This document shows, one piece after another, positions 46,168 through 55,187 of a DNA stretch of 64,000 nt (position 1 is its first letter; every line of letters starts with the position of its first letter). The translations under genes were made by a program, and so were the position numbers. The stretch covers positions 1-64,000 of the forward strand of contig CAMLNA010000004.1 of NCBI GenBank assembly GCA_946481025.1, in the 5' to 3' direction. The notes under the pieces were generated by a model. The model did not search any database and was not told where the DNA came from. It worked only from the letters and a program-made list of their open reading frames with translations. The stretch comes from an uncultured Rivibacter sp. GTDB lineage: Bacteria > Pseudomonadota > Gammaproteobacteria > Burkholderiales > Burkholderiaceae.

Positions 46168-46887
46168 TCAGGGTTGGAAGCGACCTTCGAGCGCATAACG
46201 CGAGCCGGGGTGCACCAGCCTGGCGATGGTGACCGGGTGGCCGCGGCTCATGGTACGCCGCACCACCACGAGGCAGGGGTCGCCGCGGCCGATGCCCAGG
46301 AGCCGGGCTTCCTGCGCGGTGGGCGCGCTGGCCTCGATGGAGTAGTGCGCCTCGGAAAGCGGCGCCACGCTCAGCAGGTAGTGGGTGGGCGTGGTCTGCG
46401 AGAAGTCGACACCCAGGTAGTCGGGCGCGCAGGAGGGGTTGACATAGCGGTCCTCGCACTGGATGGGGGCGCCGTTCTCGCGGTGCACGATGATGCTGTG
46501 GAACACCTCGCCGCCCTCGGGCAGGTCGAGCCGGCGGGCCAGCTCGGCCGGCGCGCGCTCGGCGCGCACCAGGTGCACTTCGGCCTCGTGCCGGTGCCCG
46601 CGGGCCTCGATCTCCTCGTGCAGGTCGCGGATGGTGAGGGTGGACGAGATGCGGTGCAGCTGTGCGGCAAAGGTGCCCACGCCCTGCACCCGCTCGACGA
46701 AACCTTCGCTGGCGAGCTCACGCAGCGCCCGGTTCACCGTCATGCGGCTCACGCCGAAGCGGGCCACCAGGTCGGCCTCCGACGGCATCAGGGCACCTGG
46801 GGGCCAGCGGCCGCGGGTGAGCTCCTGCTTCAGGTAGTGCTTGACCTTGGCGTACGGCGAAGCGGGGCGGTTGAGGTCGGCGGGCAT
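46168..46887 (-). CDS. hutC: Histidine utilization repressor HutC
   Basis: A 239-residue GntR-family regulator. The N-terminal winged helix includes MPSEADLVARFGVSRMTVNR followed by ALRELASEGFVERVQGVGTF; the C-terminal UTRA domain has IVHRENGAPIQCEDRYVNPS and FSQTTPTHYLLSVAPLSEAH, residues typical of HutC. It is expected to release DNA when urocanate binds. It heads the leftward hut genes and is divergent from hutH, with an operator between. Confidence 0.95.
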   Translation of the reverse strand: MPADLNRPASPYAKVKHYLKQELTRGRWPPGALMPSEADLVARFGVSRMTVNRALRELASEGFVERVQGVGTFAAQLHRISSTLTIRDLHEEIEARGHRHEAEVHLVRAERAPAELARRLDLPEGGEVFHSIIVHRENGAPIQCEDRYVNPSCAPDYLGVDFSQTTPTHYLLSVAPLSEAHYSIEASAPTAQEARLLGIGRGDPCLVVVRRTMSRGHPVTIARLVHPGSRYALEGRFQP

Positions 46888-46909
46888 GGGCGGATGCTAC
46901 TTGCACGAG

Positions 46910-46923
46910 CTTGTCTATACAAG
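46910..46923. promoter_or_regulatory. HutC operator
   Basis: CTTGTCTATACAAG has perfect CTTGT/ACAAG arms and resembles the known HutC half-site pattern. It lies 23 bases before hutC and 58 before hutH. Wider repeats, CTACTTG at 46898 and CAAGTAG at 46920, may form a second half-site. Confidence 0.8.
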
Positions 46924-46980
46924 TAGAGTGAATCACCAGTAGCCGCACGCACAAACGCGGCAGCAACCACCGCCTCCACC

Positions 46981-48534
46981 ATGGCCAGCATGCTCACCAT
47001 CCAACCCGGCCAGCTCACGCTGGCGCAATTGCAGGACATCCACGCCGGCGGCGTGGCGCTCTCGCTCGATGCCGCGGCGCGCGCGGCCATACGGGCCAGC
47101 GCCGCCGTGGTGCAGCGCGCCGCGCAGGGCCGCGAGCCGGTCTACGGCGTCAACACCGGCTTCGGCAAGCTGGCCAACCAGCGCATCAGCGAAAGCGAGC
47201 TCGACACGCTGCAGCTCAACCTCATCCGTTCGCACAGCGTGGGCGTGGGCGAGCCGCTGCCGTCGGCGGTGGTGCGGCTCATGCTGGCCCTCAAGGCGGC
47301 CAGCCTCGCGCGCGGCCACTCCGGCGTGCGCGAGGAAGTGGTCGACGCGTTGATCGCCGTGCACAACGCCGGCCTCGTGCCCTATGTGCCGAGCCAGGGC
47401 TCGGTGGGGGCGTCGGGCGACCTGGCGCCGCTGTCGCACATGACGCTGGCGCTGCTGGGCGAGGGCGACATGCTGGTCGACGGGCACCGCCGTCCGGCCG
47501 GTCCGCTGCTGCGCGAGGCGGGCATCGCGCCGCTGCGGCTGGCCGCCAAGGAAGGGCTGGCGCTCATCAACGGCACGCAGACTTCCACCGCGCTGGCGCT
47601 GCATGCGCTGCTGCGCTTCGAGCCGGTGCTCGAAGCCGCGCTCGTGGTGGGCGCGCTCACCGTGGACGCGGCGCGCGGCAGCGACGGGCCGTTCGACCCG
47701 CGCATCCATGCGCTGCGCGGGCAGCCCGGCCAGATCGACGTGGCGCAGTACTACCGCGCGTTGCTGGCGGGCAGCGAGATCCGCCGTTCTCACCTGCAGG
47801 GCGATGATCGCGTGCAGGACCCTTACTGCCTGCGCTGCCAGCCCCAGGTGGTAGGTGCCTGCCTCGACCAGCTGCGTCATGCCGCGCTGGTGCTGCTGCG
47901 CGAAGCCAACGCGGTGACCGACAACCCGCTGGTGTTCGCGGGCGACGAGGTCGCCATGGTGTCCGGCGGCAACTTCCACGCCGAGCCGGTGGCACTGGCG
48001 GCCGACGCGATGGCGGTGGCCATTGCCGAAGTCGGCGCGATCGCCGAGCGCCGCATCGCGATGCTGATCGATGCCGGCGTGTCCCGCCTGCCGCCCTTCC
48101 TGGCGCAGGACGCCGGCCTCAATTCCGGCTTCATGATCGCGCACGTGACCGCCGCTTCGCTCGCCTCCGAGAACAAGTCGCTGGCGCACCCGGCCAGCGT
48201 GGACAGCCTGCCCACCTCGGCCAACCAGGAAGACCACGTGAGCATGGCCACCTTCGCCGCCCGCCGCCTGGGCGCCATGATCGACAACACCGCGCACATC
48301 CTCGGCATCGAGCTGCTCGCCGCGGCGCAGGGCGTCGAGTTCCTGCGGCCCCTGCGGAGCTCCGCGCCGCTGGAGCAGGTGCATGCGTTGCTGCGCTCGC
48401 ACTGCCCGCCGATGATGAGCGACCGCTACATCGCCCCCGACATCGAGCTGGCCACGGCGCTGGTGCACGACGGTTCGCTGGCGCGCATCTTGCGAACGCT
48501 GAAAGACAAGCCAGCGCTGTGGATTCCGGCCTGA
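46981..48534 (+). CDS. hutH: Histidine ammonia-lyase
   Basis: A 517-residue enzyme. The Ala144-Ser145-Gly146 triad in GSVGASGDLAPLSH forms the MIO cofactor; YGVNTGFGKLANQRI, EVALINGTQ-type LALINGTQTSTALA and SVDSLPTSANQEDHVSM are all conserved. It converts histidine to urocanate. Starts at 46981 or 46990; no strong ribosome-binding site. hutU, usually next, is absent; an ABC transporter operon follows instead. Confidence 0.97.
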   Translation: MASMLTIQPGQLTLAQLQDIHAGGVALSLDAAARAAIRASAAVVQRAAQGREPVYGVNTGFGKLANQRISESELDTLQLNLIRSHSVGVGEPLPSAVVRLMLALKAASLARGHSGVREEVVDALIAVHNAGLVPYVPSQGSVGASGDLAPLSHMTLALLGEGDMLVDGHRRPAGPLLREAGIAPLRLAAKEGLALINGTQTSTALALHALLRFEPVLEAALVVGALTVDAARGSDGPFDPRIHALRGQPGQIDVAQYYRALLAGSEIRRSHLQGDDRVQDPYCLRCQPQVVGACLDQLRHAALVLLREANAVTDNPLVFAGDEVAMVSGGNFHAEPVALAADAMAVAIAEVGAIAERRIAMLIDAGVSRLPPFLAQDAGLNSGFMIAHVTAASLASENKSLAHPASVDSLPTSANQEDHVSMATFAARRLGAMIDNTAHILGIELLAAAQGVEFLRPLRSSAPLEQVHALLRSHCPPMMSDRYIAPDIELATALVHDGSLARILRTLKDKPALWIPA

Positions 48535-48572
48535 ACGTCCTTCTTCAACCGCAACGACGAGGAGCCCTACCG

Positions 48573-49523
48573 ATGAAGATGAAGCAGTTGCTTTGCCTGC
48601 TGGCCGCGAGCTCGGCGACGGCCCTGGCCGCCGCGCAGGAAACACGGCTGGCCATCGGCATCTCCGGCTGGACCGGCTTCGCGCCGCTCACGCTGGCCAA
48701 GGAGGCGGGGCTTTTCAAGAAGCACGGGCTCGACGTCTCGCTCAAGAAGATCCCGCAGAAGGACCGCCACCTCGCCATCGCCTCCGGCGACATCCAGTGC
48801 GCCGCCACCACGGTGGAGACCTGGATCGTCTGGAACGCCAACGGCGTGGCCACCACGCAGATCTTCCAGATGGACAAGAGCTTCGGTGCCGACGGCATGG
48901 TGGTGAAGCCCGGCATCTCGAAGATCGCCGACCTCAAGGGCAAGACGGTGGCCGCCAGCGCGCCGGGTACCGCCCCGTACTTCACGCTCGCCTGGATGCT
49001 CAAGAAGAACGGCCTGTCGATCAAGGACGTGAAGGTGGTGAACCTGGAGCCGCAGGCGGCGGCCAATGCCTTCGTGGCCGGCACCGGCGACCTGGACGCC
49101 GGCATGACCTACGAGCCGTACCTGTCGGCCGTGCGGGCCAGGCCCGAGGCCGGCAGGATCATCGCCACCACGCTCGACTACCCGATGGTGATGGACACCT
49201 TCGGCTGCACGCCGAAGTTCCTGGCCGACAACCCCAAGGCCGCCAAGGGCCTGGCCGACGCCTACTTCGATGCGGTGGAGATGATCCGAACCGACCCGAA
49301 GAAGAGCTTCGAGATCATGGGTGCCGACGTGAAGCAGAGCGCCGAGGCGTTCGAGAAGAGCCAGTCCTTCCTGCGCTGGCAGGACCGCGCGGCCAACCAG
49401 AAGTTCTTTGCCGGCGAGCATGCCGCCTTCAGCAAGGAGGCGGCCGACCTGCTGCTGGAGGCCGGCATCATCCGGCAGGTGCCAGACCTGTCCAGGCTGG
49501 CCGACACGCGCTTCATCAAGTAG
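48573..49523 (+). CDS. ABC transporter substrate-binding protein (SsuA/NMT1-like)
   Basis: A 316-residue periplasmic protein with a signal peptide (LLCLLAASSATALAAAQE). The body (GWTGFAPLTLAKEAGLFKKH, LAIASGDIQCAATTVETWIV, LKGKTVAASAPGTAPYFTLA) is of the NMT1/SsuA class that serves nitrate, sulfonate, taurine or pyrimidine-precursor importers. Location behind hutH suggests histidine, urocanate or a related compound as ligand. GAGGAGCC precedes the ATG. This is not the ProX-like HutX of pseudomonads. Confidence 0.88.
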   Translation: MKMKQLLCLLAASSATALAAAQETRLAIGISGWTGFAPLTLAKEAGLFKKHGLDVSLKKIPQKDRHLAIASGDIQCAATTVETWIVWNANGVATTQIFQMDKSFGADGMVVKPGISKIADLKGKTVAASAPGTAPYFTLAWMLKKNGLSIKDVKVVNLEPQAAANAFVAGTGDLDAGMTYEPYLSAVRARPEAGRIIATTLDYPMVMDTFGCTPKFLADNPKAAKGLADAYFDAVEMIRTDPKKSFEIMGADVKQSAEAFEKSQSFLRWQDRAANQKFFAGEHAAFSKEAADLLLEAGIIRQVPDLSRLADTRFIK

Positions 49524-49536
49524 GCCGGCGTCGCCG

Positions 49537-50316
49537 ATGAAACCGCTGCAGCCGGTGCCACCGGGCGCGCGCCTGGCGCTCGGCGTGAGCTTCTTCGTCG
49601 TCTTCGTGGCCGTGTGGGCGGCCGCCACGCTGGGCGGTTTCGTCTCCCCGACCTTCCTGGCCGATCCGCTGACCATGCTGCGCTCCGGCTGGACGCTGCT
49701 GGCCGAGATGGGCTTCGCCCGGGACATCGGCATGACGGTGTGGCGCGTGGTGGGCGGCTTCCTCATCGCGGCCGCGCTGGCACTGCCGCTGGGAGTGGCG
49801 ATGGGGGCCTACAAGCCGGTCGAGGCCTTCTTCGAGCCCTTCGTGTCGTTCGCGCGCTACCTGCCGGCCTCGGCCTTCATCCCGCTGCTCATCCTGTGGG
49901 CCGGCATCGGCGAGGCGCAGAAGCTGGCGGTCATCTTCATCGGCAGCTTCTTCCAGCTGGTGCTGATGATCGCGGTGGCCGTGGGCAACACCCGGCGCGA
50001 CCTGGTGGAGGCGGCCTACACCCTGGGCAGCAGCGACGGCGGCATCGTGCGGCGCGTGCTCATTCCCGGCGCGGCACCCGAGATCGCCGAGATCCTGCGC
50101 ATGGTGCTGGGCTGGGCCTGGACCTACGTGATCGTGGCCGAGCTGATCGGCGCCTCCAGCGGCATCGGCCACATGATCACCGACAGCCAGTCGCTGCTGG
50201 CCACCGACCAGATCATCTTCGGGATCATCGTGATCGGCCTCATCGGGCTGGCGAGCGACCTGGCCTTCAAGGCGGCCAATCGCCGGCTGTTCCCGTGGGC
50301 GCAACTGGGGCGCTGA
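49537..50316 (+). CDS. ABC transporter permease (SsuC-like)
   Basis: A 259-residue membrane protein with about six helices. The EAA loop is EAAYTLGSSDGGIVRRVLIP, with RYLPASAFIPLLILWAGIGE and IVAELIGASSGIGHMI typical of the SsuC/TauC group. It follows the binding protein by 13 bp and would form the channel of the same importer. Confidence 0.9.
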   Translation: MKPLQPVPPGARLALGVSFFVVFVAVWAAATLGGFVSPTFLADPLTMLRSGWTLLAEMGFARDIGMTVWRVVGGFLIAAALALPLGVAMGAYKPVEAFFEPFVSFARYLPASAFIPLLILWAGIGEAQKLAVIFIGSFFQLVLMIAVAVGNTRRDLVEAAYTLGSSDGGIVRRVLIPGAAPEIAEILRMVLGWAWTYVIVAELIGASSGIGHMITDSQSLLATDQIIFGIIVIGLIGLASDLAFKAANRRLFPWAQLGR

Positions 50317-50321
50317 GCACC

Positions 50322-51092
50322 ATGCCGGGCATCCTCTCGATCCGCGGCGTGTCGCGCCGCTTCGGCAGCACCCAGGCCCTGCAGGCCACCGACCTCGACG
50401 TGGCCGAGAACGACTTCGTCACCATCCTCGGGCCTTCGGGCTGCGGCAAGTCGACGCTGCTGCGCATCGTGGCGGGGCTCGACGCCCCCACCGGCGGCGA
50501 GGTGCTCCTCGACGGCGCGCGCATCAGCGGCCCGGGCGCCGACCGCGGCATGGTGTTCCAGAGCTACACGCTGTTCCCGTGGCTCACCGTGCTCGAGAAC
50601 GTGTGCTTCGGCCTGCGCGAGCGCGGCCTGCCGCGCGAGCAGCAGCTCGACATCGCGCAGGCGTTCATCGGCAAGGTGGGGCTCAAGGGGTTCGAGCGGC
50701 ACTATCCCAGGCAGCTTTCGGGCGGCATGCAGCAGCGCACCGCGCTGGCCCGCGCGCTGGCCAACGCGCCGCGCATGCTGCTGATGGACGAGCCCTTCGG
50801 CGCGCTCGACCACCAGACGCGCGAGCTGATGCAGGAGCTGCTGCTGTCCATCTGGGAAGCCGAACGCACCACGGTGCTGTTCGTCACGCACGACATCGAC
50901 GAGGCGGTCTTCATGGGCAGCCGCGTGGTGGTGATGAGTGCACGGCCCGGGCGCATCAAGAGCGACGTGGCCGTGCCCTTCGCGCACCCGAGGCACTACT
51001 CGGTGAAGACCACGCCGGCATTCGCCGGGCTGAAGGCCGAGCTCACCGAGCAGGTGCGGGCGGAAGTGAGGGCCGCGGCGCTGACGGCGTGA
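50322..51092 (+). CDS. ABC transporter ATP-binding protein (SsuB-like)
   Basis: A 256-residue ATPase. Walker A is GPSGCGKST, the signature LSGGMQQRTALARAL, Walker B LLMDEPFGALD, then VTHDIDEAVFMG. It is the last gene of hutH plus transporter operon, five bases after the permease. It converges with the chemoreceptor gene, 8 bp apart. Confidence 0.94.
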   Translation: MPGILSIRGVSRRFGSTQALQATDLDVAENDFVTILGPSGCGKSTLLRIVAGLDAPTGGEVLLDGARISGPGADRGMVFQSYTLFPWLTVLENVCFGLRERGLPREQQLDIAQAFIGKVGLKGFERHYPRQLSGGMQQRTALARALANAPRMLLMDEPFGALDHQTRELMQELLLSIWEAERTTVLFVTHDIDEAVFMGSRVVVMSARPGRIKSDVAVPFAHPRHYSVKTTPAFAGLKAELTEQVRAEVRAAALTA

Positions 51093-51100
51093 GGCCGGTG

Positions 51101-52690
51101 CTACGCCGGCACCGCCTGAGCGCCGCCGAGCTTGAACACCGCAACCGCGTCCACCAGCCGCTGGGCCTGCTGCTGCAGGCTCTCGGCCGCCGCGGCCGAC
51201 TGCTCCACCAGCGCCGCGTTCTGCTGCGTCACCTCGTCGAGCTGCGTCACCGCGTCGCTGACCTGGCTGATGCCGGCGGTCTGCTCGTGCGTGGCGGAGC
51301 TGATGCTGGCGATCAGGTCGCTCACGCGCTGCACCTGCGTCACGATGTCGCTCATCGTGCGGCCGGCGTCGTCCACCTGCTTGCTGCCCACCTCGACCTT
51401 CTCGACGCTGTCGTTGATGAGCGTCTTGATCTCCTTGGCGGCCTGGGCGCTGCGCTGCGCGAGGTTGCGCACCTCGCCCGCGACCACCGCGAAGCCGCGT
51501 CCCTGCTCGCCGGCACGCGCGGCCTCGACCGCGGCGTTGAGGGCGAGGATGTTGGTCTGGAAGGCGATGCCGTCGATCACGCCGATGATGTCGGAGATCT
51601 TGCGGCTCGAGGCGCTGATCTGCTCCATCGTCGCCACCACCTGGCCCACCGTCGCGCCGCCGTGCGAGGCCACGTTGCTGGCGGCCTTGGCGAGCTGCTC
51701 GGCCTGCATGGCCGTGTCGGCATTGATCTTCACCGTCGACGTGAGCTGCTCCATGGACGCGGCGGTCTGCTGCAGGCTGCTCGCCTGCGTCTCGGTGCGG
51801 CGCGACAGGTCCGCGTTGCCGGAGGCGATCTGGGTGGAGCCGGTGGCGATGTTGTCGCTGCTGGAGCGCACGCTGGACACCACCGACACCAGGCTCTGGT
51901 TCATGAGCTTCAGCGTGCTCAGCAGCTCGCCGAGTTCGTTGCTGCTCTTCACCTCGATGCGCGAGCCGAGGTCACCGTCGGCCACGCGGCGTGCGATGCC
52001 GACGGCCTGGGCCAGCGGCACCGTGATGCCGCGGATCAGCACCAGCATGGTCCCCACCGCCAGCAGCAGCGCCAGCGCCAGCGCCGCACCCATCAGCCAG
52101 TTCAGGTTGCCGATGCGCCGCTCCACCGCCAGCGCGTCCGCCTTCGCGCGCTCCGCGAGGAATTCCGACAGCGTCTGCGACGCGGCGCCGCCGATGCGGT
52201 AGGTCGGGTTGATGGTGCCGATCAGCACGGTTTCGGCCGCGTCCCACTGGCCGGCCTTCACCGCGGCGGCGGCGTCCTTCACGGCCTTCACCCCCAGGCC
52301 GCCGCTCTTTTCGTACCAGGCGTCGGCAAGGCGCCGCTCCTCGGGCGACTCGATGCCCGCGTGGTACTCGTCCCACAGCTGGAGGATGCTGGCCGACGCC
52401 TTGTCGATGGCGGTGAAGTGCAAGTCCAGCGCGTGGTCGTGCAGCTTTGCCCAGTCGAAGCCGGGGTTGTGCTGCAGCGCCTGCAGCACCTGGCTGCGGT
52501 TGGTCTCCATCAGCAGCTTGATCTGCGTGAACACCGTCTCGGACTTCGCGTCGCGCAGCGAGATGTCACGGTAGGCATGACGCGTCAGCGCCGTGCCGTA
52601 CAGGCCGAAGGCGCCGATGCCGGCCACGAGCAGCATCAGCAGGCTGAGCACGGAAATGATCAGCGTCCTGATCTTGATGTTGGCAAGCAT
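51101..52690 (-). CDS. Methyl-accepting chemotaxis protein
   Basis: A 529-residue receptor. First membrane helix [20 protein letters not shown], a periplasmic Tar-like four-helix sensor (residues about 30-190), second membrane helix [21 protein letters not shown], a HAMP domain and the signalling hairpin with the tip [40 protein letters not shown] (shown here only in part by its start and end). No C-terminal CheR-binding pentapeptide is seen. It would report a chemical signal to CheA. GGGAG lies upstream. Confidence 0.95.
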   Translation of the reverse strand: MLANIKIRTLIISVLSLLMLLVAGIGAFGLYGTALTRHAYRDISLRDAKSETVFTQIKLLMETNRSQVLQALQHNPGFDWAKLHDHALDLHFTAIDKASASILQLWDEYHAGIESPEERRLADAWYEKSGGLGVKAVKDAAAAVKAGQWDAAETVLIGTINPTYRIGGAASQTLSEFLAERAKADALAVERRIGNLNWLMGAALALALLLAVGTMLVLIRGITVPLAQAVGIARRVADGDLGSRIEVKSSNELGELLSTLKLMNQSLVSVVSSVRSSSDNIATGSTQIASGNADLSRRTETQASSLQQTAASMEQLTSTVKINADTAMQAEQLAKAASNVASHGGATVGQVVATMEQISASSRKISDIIGVIDGIAFQTNILALNAAVEAARAGEQGRGFAVVAGEVRNLAQRSAQAAKEIKTLINDSVEKVEVGSKQVDDAGRTMSDIVTQVQRVSDLIASISSATHEQTAGISQVSDAVTQLDEVTQQNAALVEQSAAAAESLQQQAQRLVDAVAVFKLGGAQAVPA

Positions 52691-52735
52691 GGGTTGAACT
52701 CCCTGTTGTTGATTCGATGTCGCGCCGGCAAGGCC

Positions 52736-53590
52736 TCAGCGCTTGTTGCAGCGGCGGAAGAACTCGGCGATGCCGGCGTCGAGGTCGTCCGGCTGGTCGA
52801 ACTCGAGATAGGTCACGTCGCACAGGTCGCCGAGGTCCTTGAGCAGCGTGGTCTTGATCGGTGCGTGTTTCCACACGAGGAACAGCACGGGCGTGCACGC
52901 GCCGCGGAACACGTGGTACGACAGCTCGAAAGCGCTGCTCTCGCTCATGCCGACACGGATGTTCACGAAGGCGCCGGCCTGCGCCAGTCGTGCCAGCCTC
53001 CACGCGCGGAAGTTCTGCGGCGTGAACGCCTGCCCGGACTCCGCCTCGAACGAGGCGCGGAAGGTGTCCGCGCTCTCGGCCCGGTGGCCGGTGAGGTAGT
53101 CGAAGTCGTGCGGCGCGCCGTTGCACCGCTCGATGCGTTCGAGCACGCCGGCGATCAGCTCCTGCTGCGCGGCGCCCGATTCGGTGAGCGGCTGCCGGAT
53201 GAACAGCTTCAGCGCGGTGGTGTCGGCGGCCGGCTCGGCGAAGGCGTTGCCCGCCCGCGCGCCGGCCGCGAAGGCGTGCCACAGGCGGTCTTGCGGCAAG
53301 GCGGCACGGTTCTTCAGCAGCACGCGCGCCTTGTCCACCGCGGCCTGCGCCAGCGAGCCGCGCGGGCGCAGCATCAGCGCGTCCTGCGCTTCGGCCACGC
53401 CGGCCAGGAAAGCCGACGACAGCATCTGGCGCTGGGCCGAGCTGTCGCCGGGCTTGCCGCTCGGCGGCGGGTACAGCCCAGCCATCAGCGTGGCCACGTC
53501 GTGCTGCGCCCACGGGCGCTGCCGCAAGGGTGTGCCCAGGCGCGCCAGCAGGGCGCTGTCCGCCAGGGCGAAGTGGTCGATGCTCCCCAT
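52736..53590 (-). CDS. Protein with deoxyribosyltransferase/TIR-like C-terminal domain
   Basis: A 284-residue cytoplasmic protein. The N-terminal 160 residues are not recognised (mainly helical, LSSAFLAGVAEAQDALML). The C-terminal part (GAFVNIRVGMSESSAFELSY, with Glu222, then VLFLVWKHAPIKTTLLKDL) resembles the Rossmann-like fold of nucleoside 2-deoxyribosyltransferases and TIR-like NAD hydrolases, where a Glu in such a SSxFEL motif is catalytic. GGAG precedes the ATG. It lies 45 bp upstream of the chemoreceptor on the same strand, probably co-transcribed. Function unknown. Confidence 0.6.
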   Translation of the reverse strand: MGSIDHFALADSALLARLGTPLRQRPWAQHDVATLMAGLYPPPSGKPGDSSAQRQMLSSAFLAGVAEAQDALMLRPRGSLAQAAVDKARVLLKNRAALPQDRLWHAFAAGARAGNAFAEPAADTTALKLFIRQPLTESGAAQQELIAGVLERIERCNGAPHDFDYLTGHRAESADTFRASFEAESGQAFTPQNFRAWRLARLAQAGAFVNIRVGMSESSAFELSYHVFRGACTPVLFLVWKHAPIKTTLLKDLGDLCDVTYLEFDQPDDLDAGIAEFFRRCNKR

Positions 53591-53988
53591 GATTTCTCCG
53601 ATCCGTTGTCTGTATGCCAAAGCCGCGGCACGCGCACGGGGCGTGGGGGGAGGCAAGACCGGAAAAACGCGCGAGCGGCGCGGGCTGCCGGCTTCGATGC
53701 GCGCATCGAAGCAGCCGGGGAAAGGACATCCAACCCTGGTTTCTTGGCAACCCCGCTGTCGTGGCCTGCGTGCAAGCGTTAGACCGGAAGCTTTGCGACC
53801 CCGACTTTCGTGCGGGTGTGCCTTTGTCGTGAACCCGAGCGCCATGAAGCGCTCCTGGGCCAGTCTATCGGCGGTGGGCGCGCGGGCCTTGAGGAAACGC
53901 GGGGGGGTGAGCGTGACGCAGTGAACGTTTTCGGTCCCCCCGGCGGGGGAGCATCCCCGCATGGGTGCGCTGCGCTAGTATTCCGCGG
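53591..53988. other. Intergenic region between NDT-like gene and folE
   Basis: About 400 bp with no recognised gene. It contains the 22-bp perfect palindrome at 53691 and, near 53977, CTAGTATTC, a -10-like element for folE. The stretch 53760-53860 is less GC-rich. Promoters for both divergent genes should lie here. Confidence 0.5.
53691..53712. promoter_or_regulatory. 22-bp perfect palindrome
   Basis: GCTTCGATGC-GC-GCATCGAAGC reads the same on both strands over 22 bases, about 100 bp upstream of the NDT-like gene. It could be an operator; its regulator is unknown. Confidence 0.55.
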
Positions 53989-54726
53989 ATGAAAGTCACC
54001 CCCTTGCCCACGCCCTCGAGCGCGCCCCCCGCGGCCGACGAAGGCGTGCCGGTTTCGCAAAAGATCCGCGAGCGGTTGAAGAGCGCGCAGCGGCGCTTCC
54101 ACGCCAACGACAACATCGCCGACTTCATCGAGCCCGGCGAGCTCGAGGCCCTGCTCGACGAAGTGCAGAGCCGGATGGTCACCGTGCTCGACAGCCTCGT
54201 GATCGACACCGAAAGCGACCACAACACGCAGGACACCGCCCGGCGGGTCGCCAAGATGTACCTCAACGAGGTGTTCAAGGGCCGCTACGTCCGGCAGCCC
54301 GCGGTCACTGAGTTCCCCAACGTCGAGCACCTCAACGAACTGATGATCGTGGGGCCGGTGACGGTGCGCAGCGCCTGCTCGCACCACCTGTGCCCGATCA
54401 TCGGCAAGCTGTGGATCGGCGTCATGCCGAACGAGCACTCCAACCTCATCGGCCTGTCGAAGTACGCGCGGCTCGCCGAATGGATCATGAGCCGCCCGCA
54501 GATCCAGGAAGAGGCGGTCACGCAGGTGGCCGACCTGCTGCAGGACAAGATGCAGCCCGACGGCCTGGCCATCGTGATGGAGGCCGACCACTTCTGCATG
54601 CAATGGCGCGGCGTGCGCGACATGGACTCGAAGATGGTCAACAGCGTGATGCGTGGCTCGTTCCTCAAGGACGCGAACCTGCGCCGTGAGTTCCTCGCGC
54701 TGGTCAACAACCGGAAAGGCGGCTGA
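53989..54726 (+). CDS. folE: GTP cyclohydrolase I
   Basis: A 245-residue enzyme of the FolE type I family: FVSLxEH-equivalent region with the zinc ligands in TVRSACSHHLCPIIGKLWIG, SKYARLAEWIMSRPQIQEE and VMEADHFCMQWRGVRD (third zinc Cys). It makes dihydroneopterin triphosphate from GTP, the first step of folate synthesis; NudB at 30673 acts next. The BLUF gene starts two bases after its stop, suggesting one transcript. Confidence 0.95.
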   Translation: MKVTPLPTPSSAPPAADEGVPVSQKIRERLKSAQRRFHANDNIADFIEPGELEALLDEVQSRMVTVLDSLVIDTESDHNTQDTARRVAKMYLNEVFKGRYVRQPAVTEFPNVEHLNELMIVGPVTVRSACSHHLCPIIGKLWIGVMPNEHSNLIGLSKYARLAEWIMSRPQIQEEAVTQVADLLQDKMQPDGLAIVMEADHFCMQWRGVRDMDSKMVNSVMRGSFLKDANLRREFLALVNNRKGG

Positions 54727-54728
54727 TC

Positions 54729-55157
54729 ATGCTGGTACGCCTGCTCTACGCCAGCCGCGCGGCCCAGCCGGTCACGCCCGAGAGCATCGAATCGATCCTG
54801 GCGCAGTGCCGCGCGCACAACCCGGCGCTCGGCCTCACCGGCATCCTGTGCTGGAGCGGCGAAAGCTTCATGCAGGTGCTCGAAGGCGGCCGCGACGCGG
54901 TGAACGCCAAGTACGGCGAGATCGTGCGCGACGCCCGCCACAAGGACGTGACGCTGCTGTGGTACGGCGAGATCCCCGAGCGGCGCTTTGCCGGCTGGAC
55001 CATGGGGCAGGTCAACCTCGGCAAGATCAACCAGACCACGCTGCTCAAGTACAGCGAGCGGCCGGTGCTGGACCCGTTCACCGTGTCGGGCTGTGCGTCG
55101 CTGGCCTTGCTCGAAGAGCTGATCGCCACCGCGTCGATCATCGGCCGGGCGGCCTGA
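54729..55157 (+). CDS. BLUF-domain blue-light sensor
   Basis: A 142-residue single-domain BLUF protein. All key residues are kept: Tyr7 in LLYASRA, Asn31 in HNPALGLTGIL, Gln49 in FMQVLEGG and Trp90/Met92 in GWTMG. It should bind FAD and report blue light through the Tyr-Gln switch. No output domain is attached, so it probably acts on a partner protein. It is 2 bp from folE, which is unusual. Confidence 0.93.
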   Translation: MLVRLLYASRAAQPVTPESIESILAQCRAHNPALGLTGILCWSGESFMQVLEGGRDAVNAKYGEIVRDARHKDVTLLWYGEIPERRFAGWTMGQVNLGKINQTTLLKYSERPVLDPFTVSGCASLALLEELIATASIIGRAA

Positions 55158-55187
55158 CCCGCGCTCCGGCCCGCGGGGCGGGTGTCG

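Noticed and set aside
50579..53782. A 1067-residue rightward open frame through the ABC ATPase, chemoreceptor and NDT-like genes
   Set aside because: It lies out of frame with the ATPase and antisense to the receptor, with biased composition and no known motif.
53591..53962. N-terminal extension of the NDT-like protein up to 53962
   Set aside because: The extension is Arg/Pro-rich, contains the 22-bp palindrome, and the ATG at 53590 has a good GGAG site.
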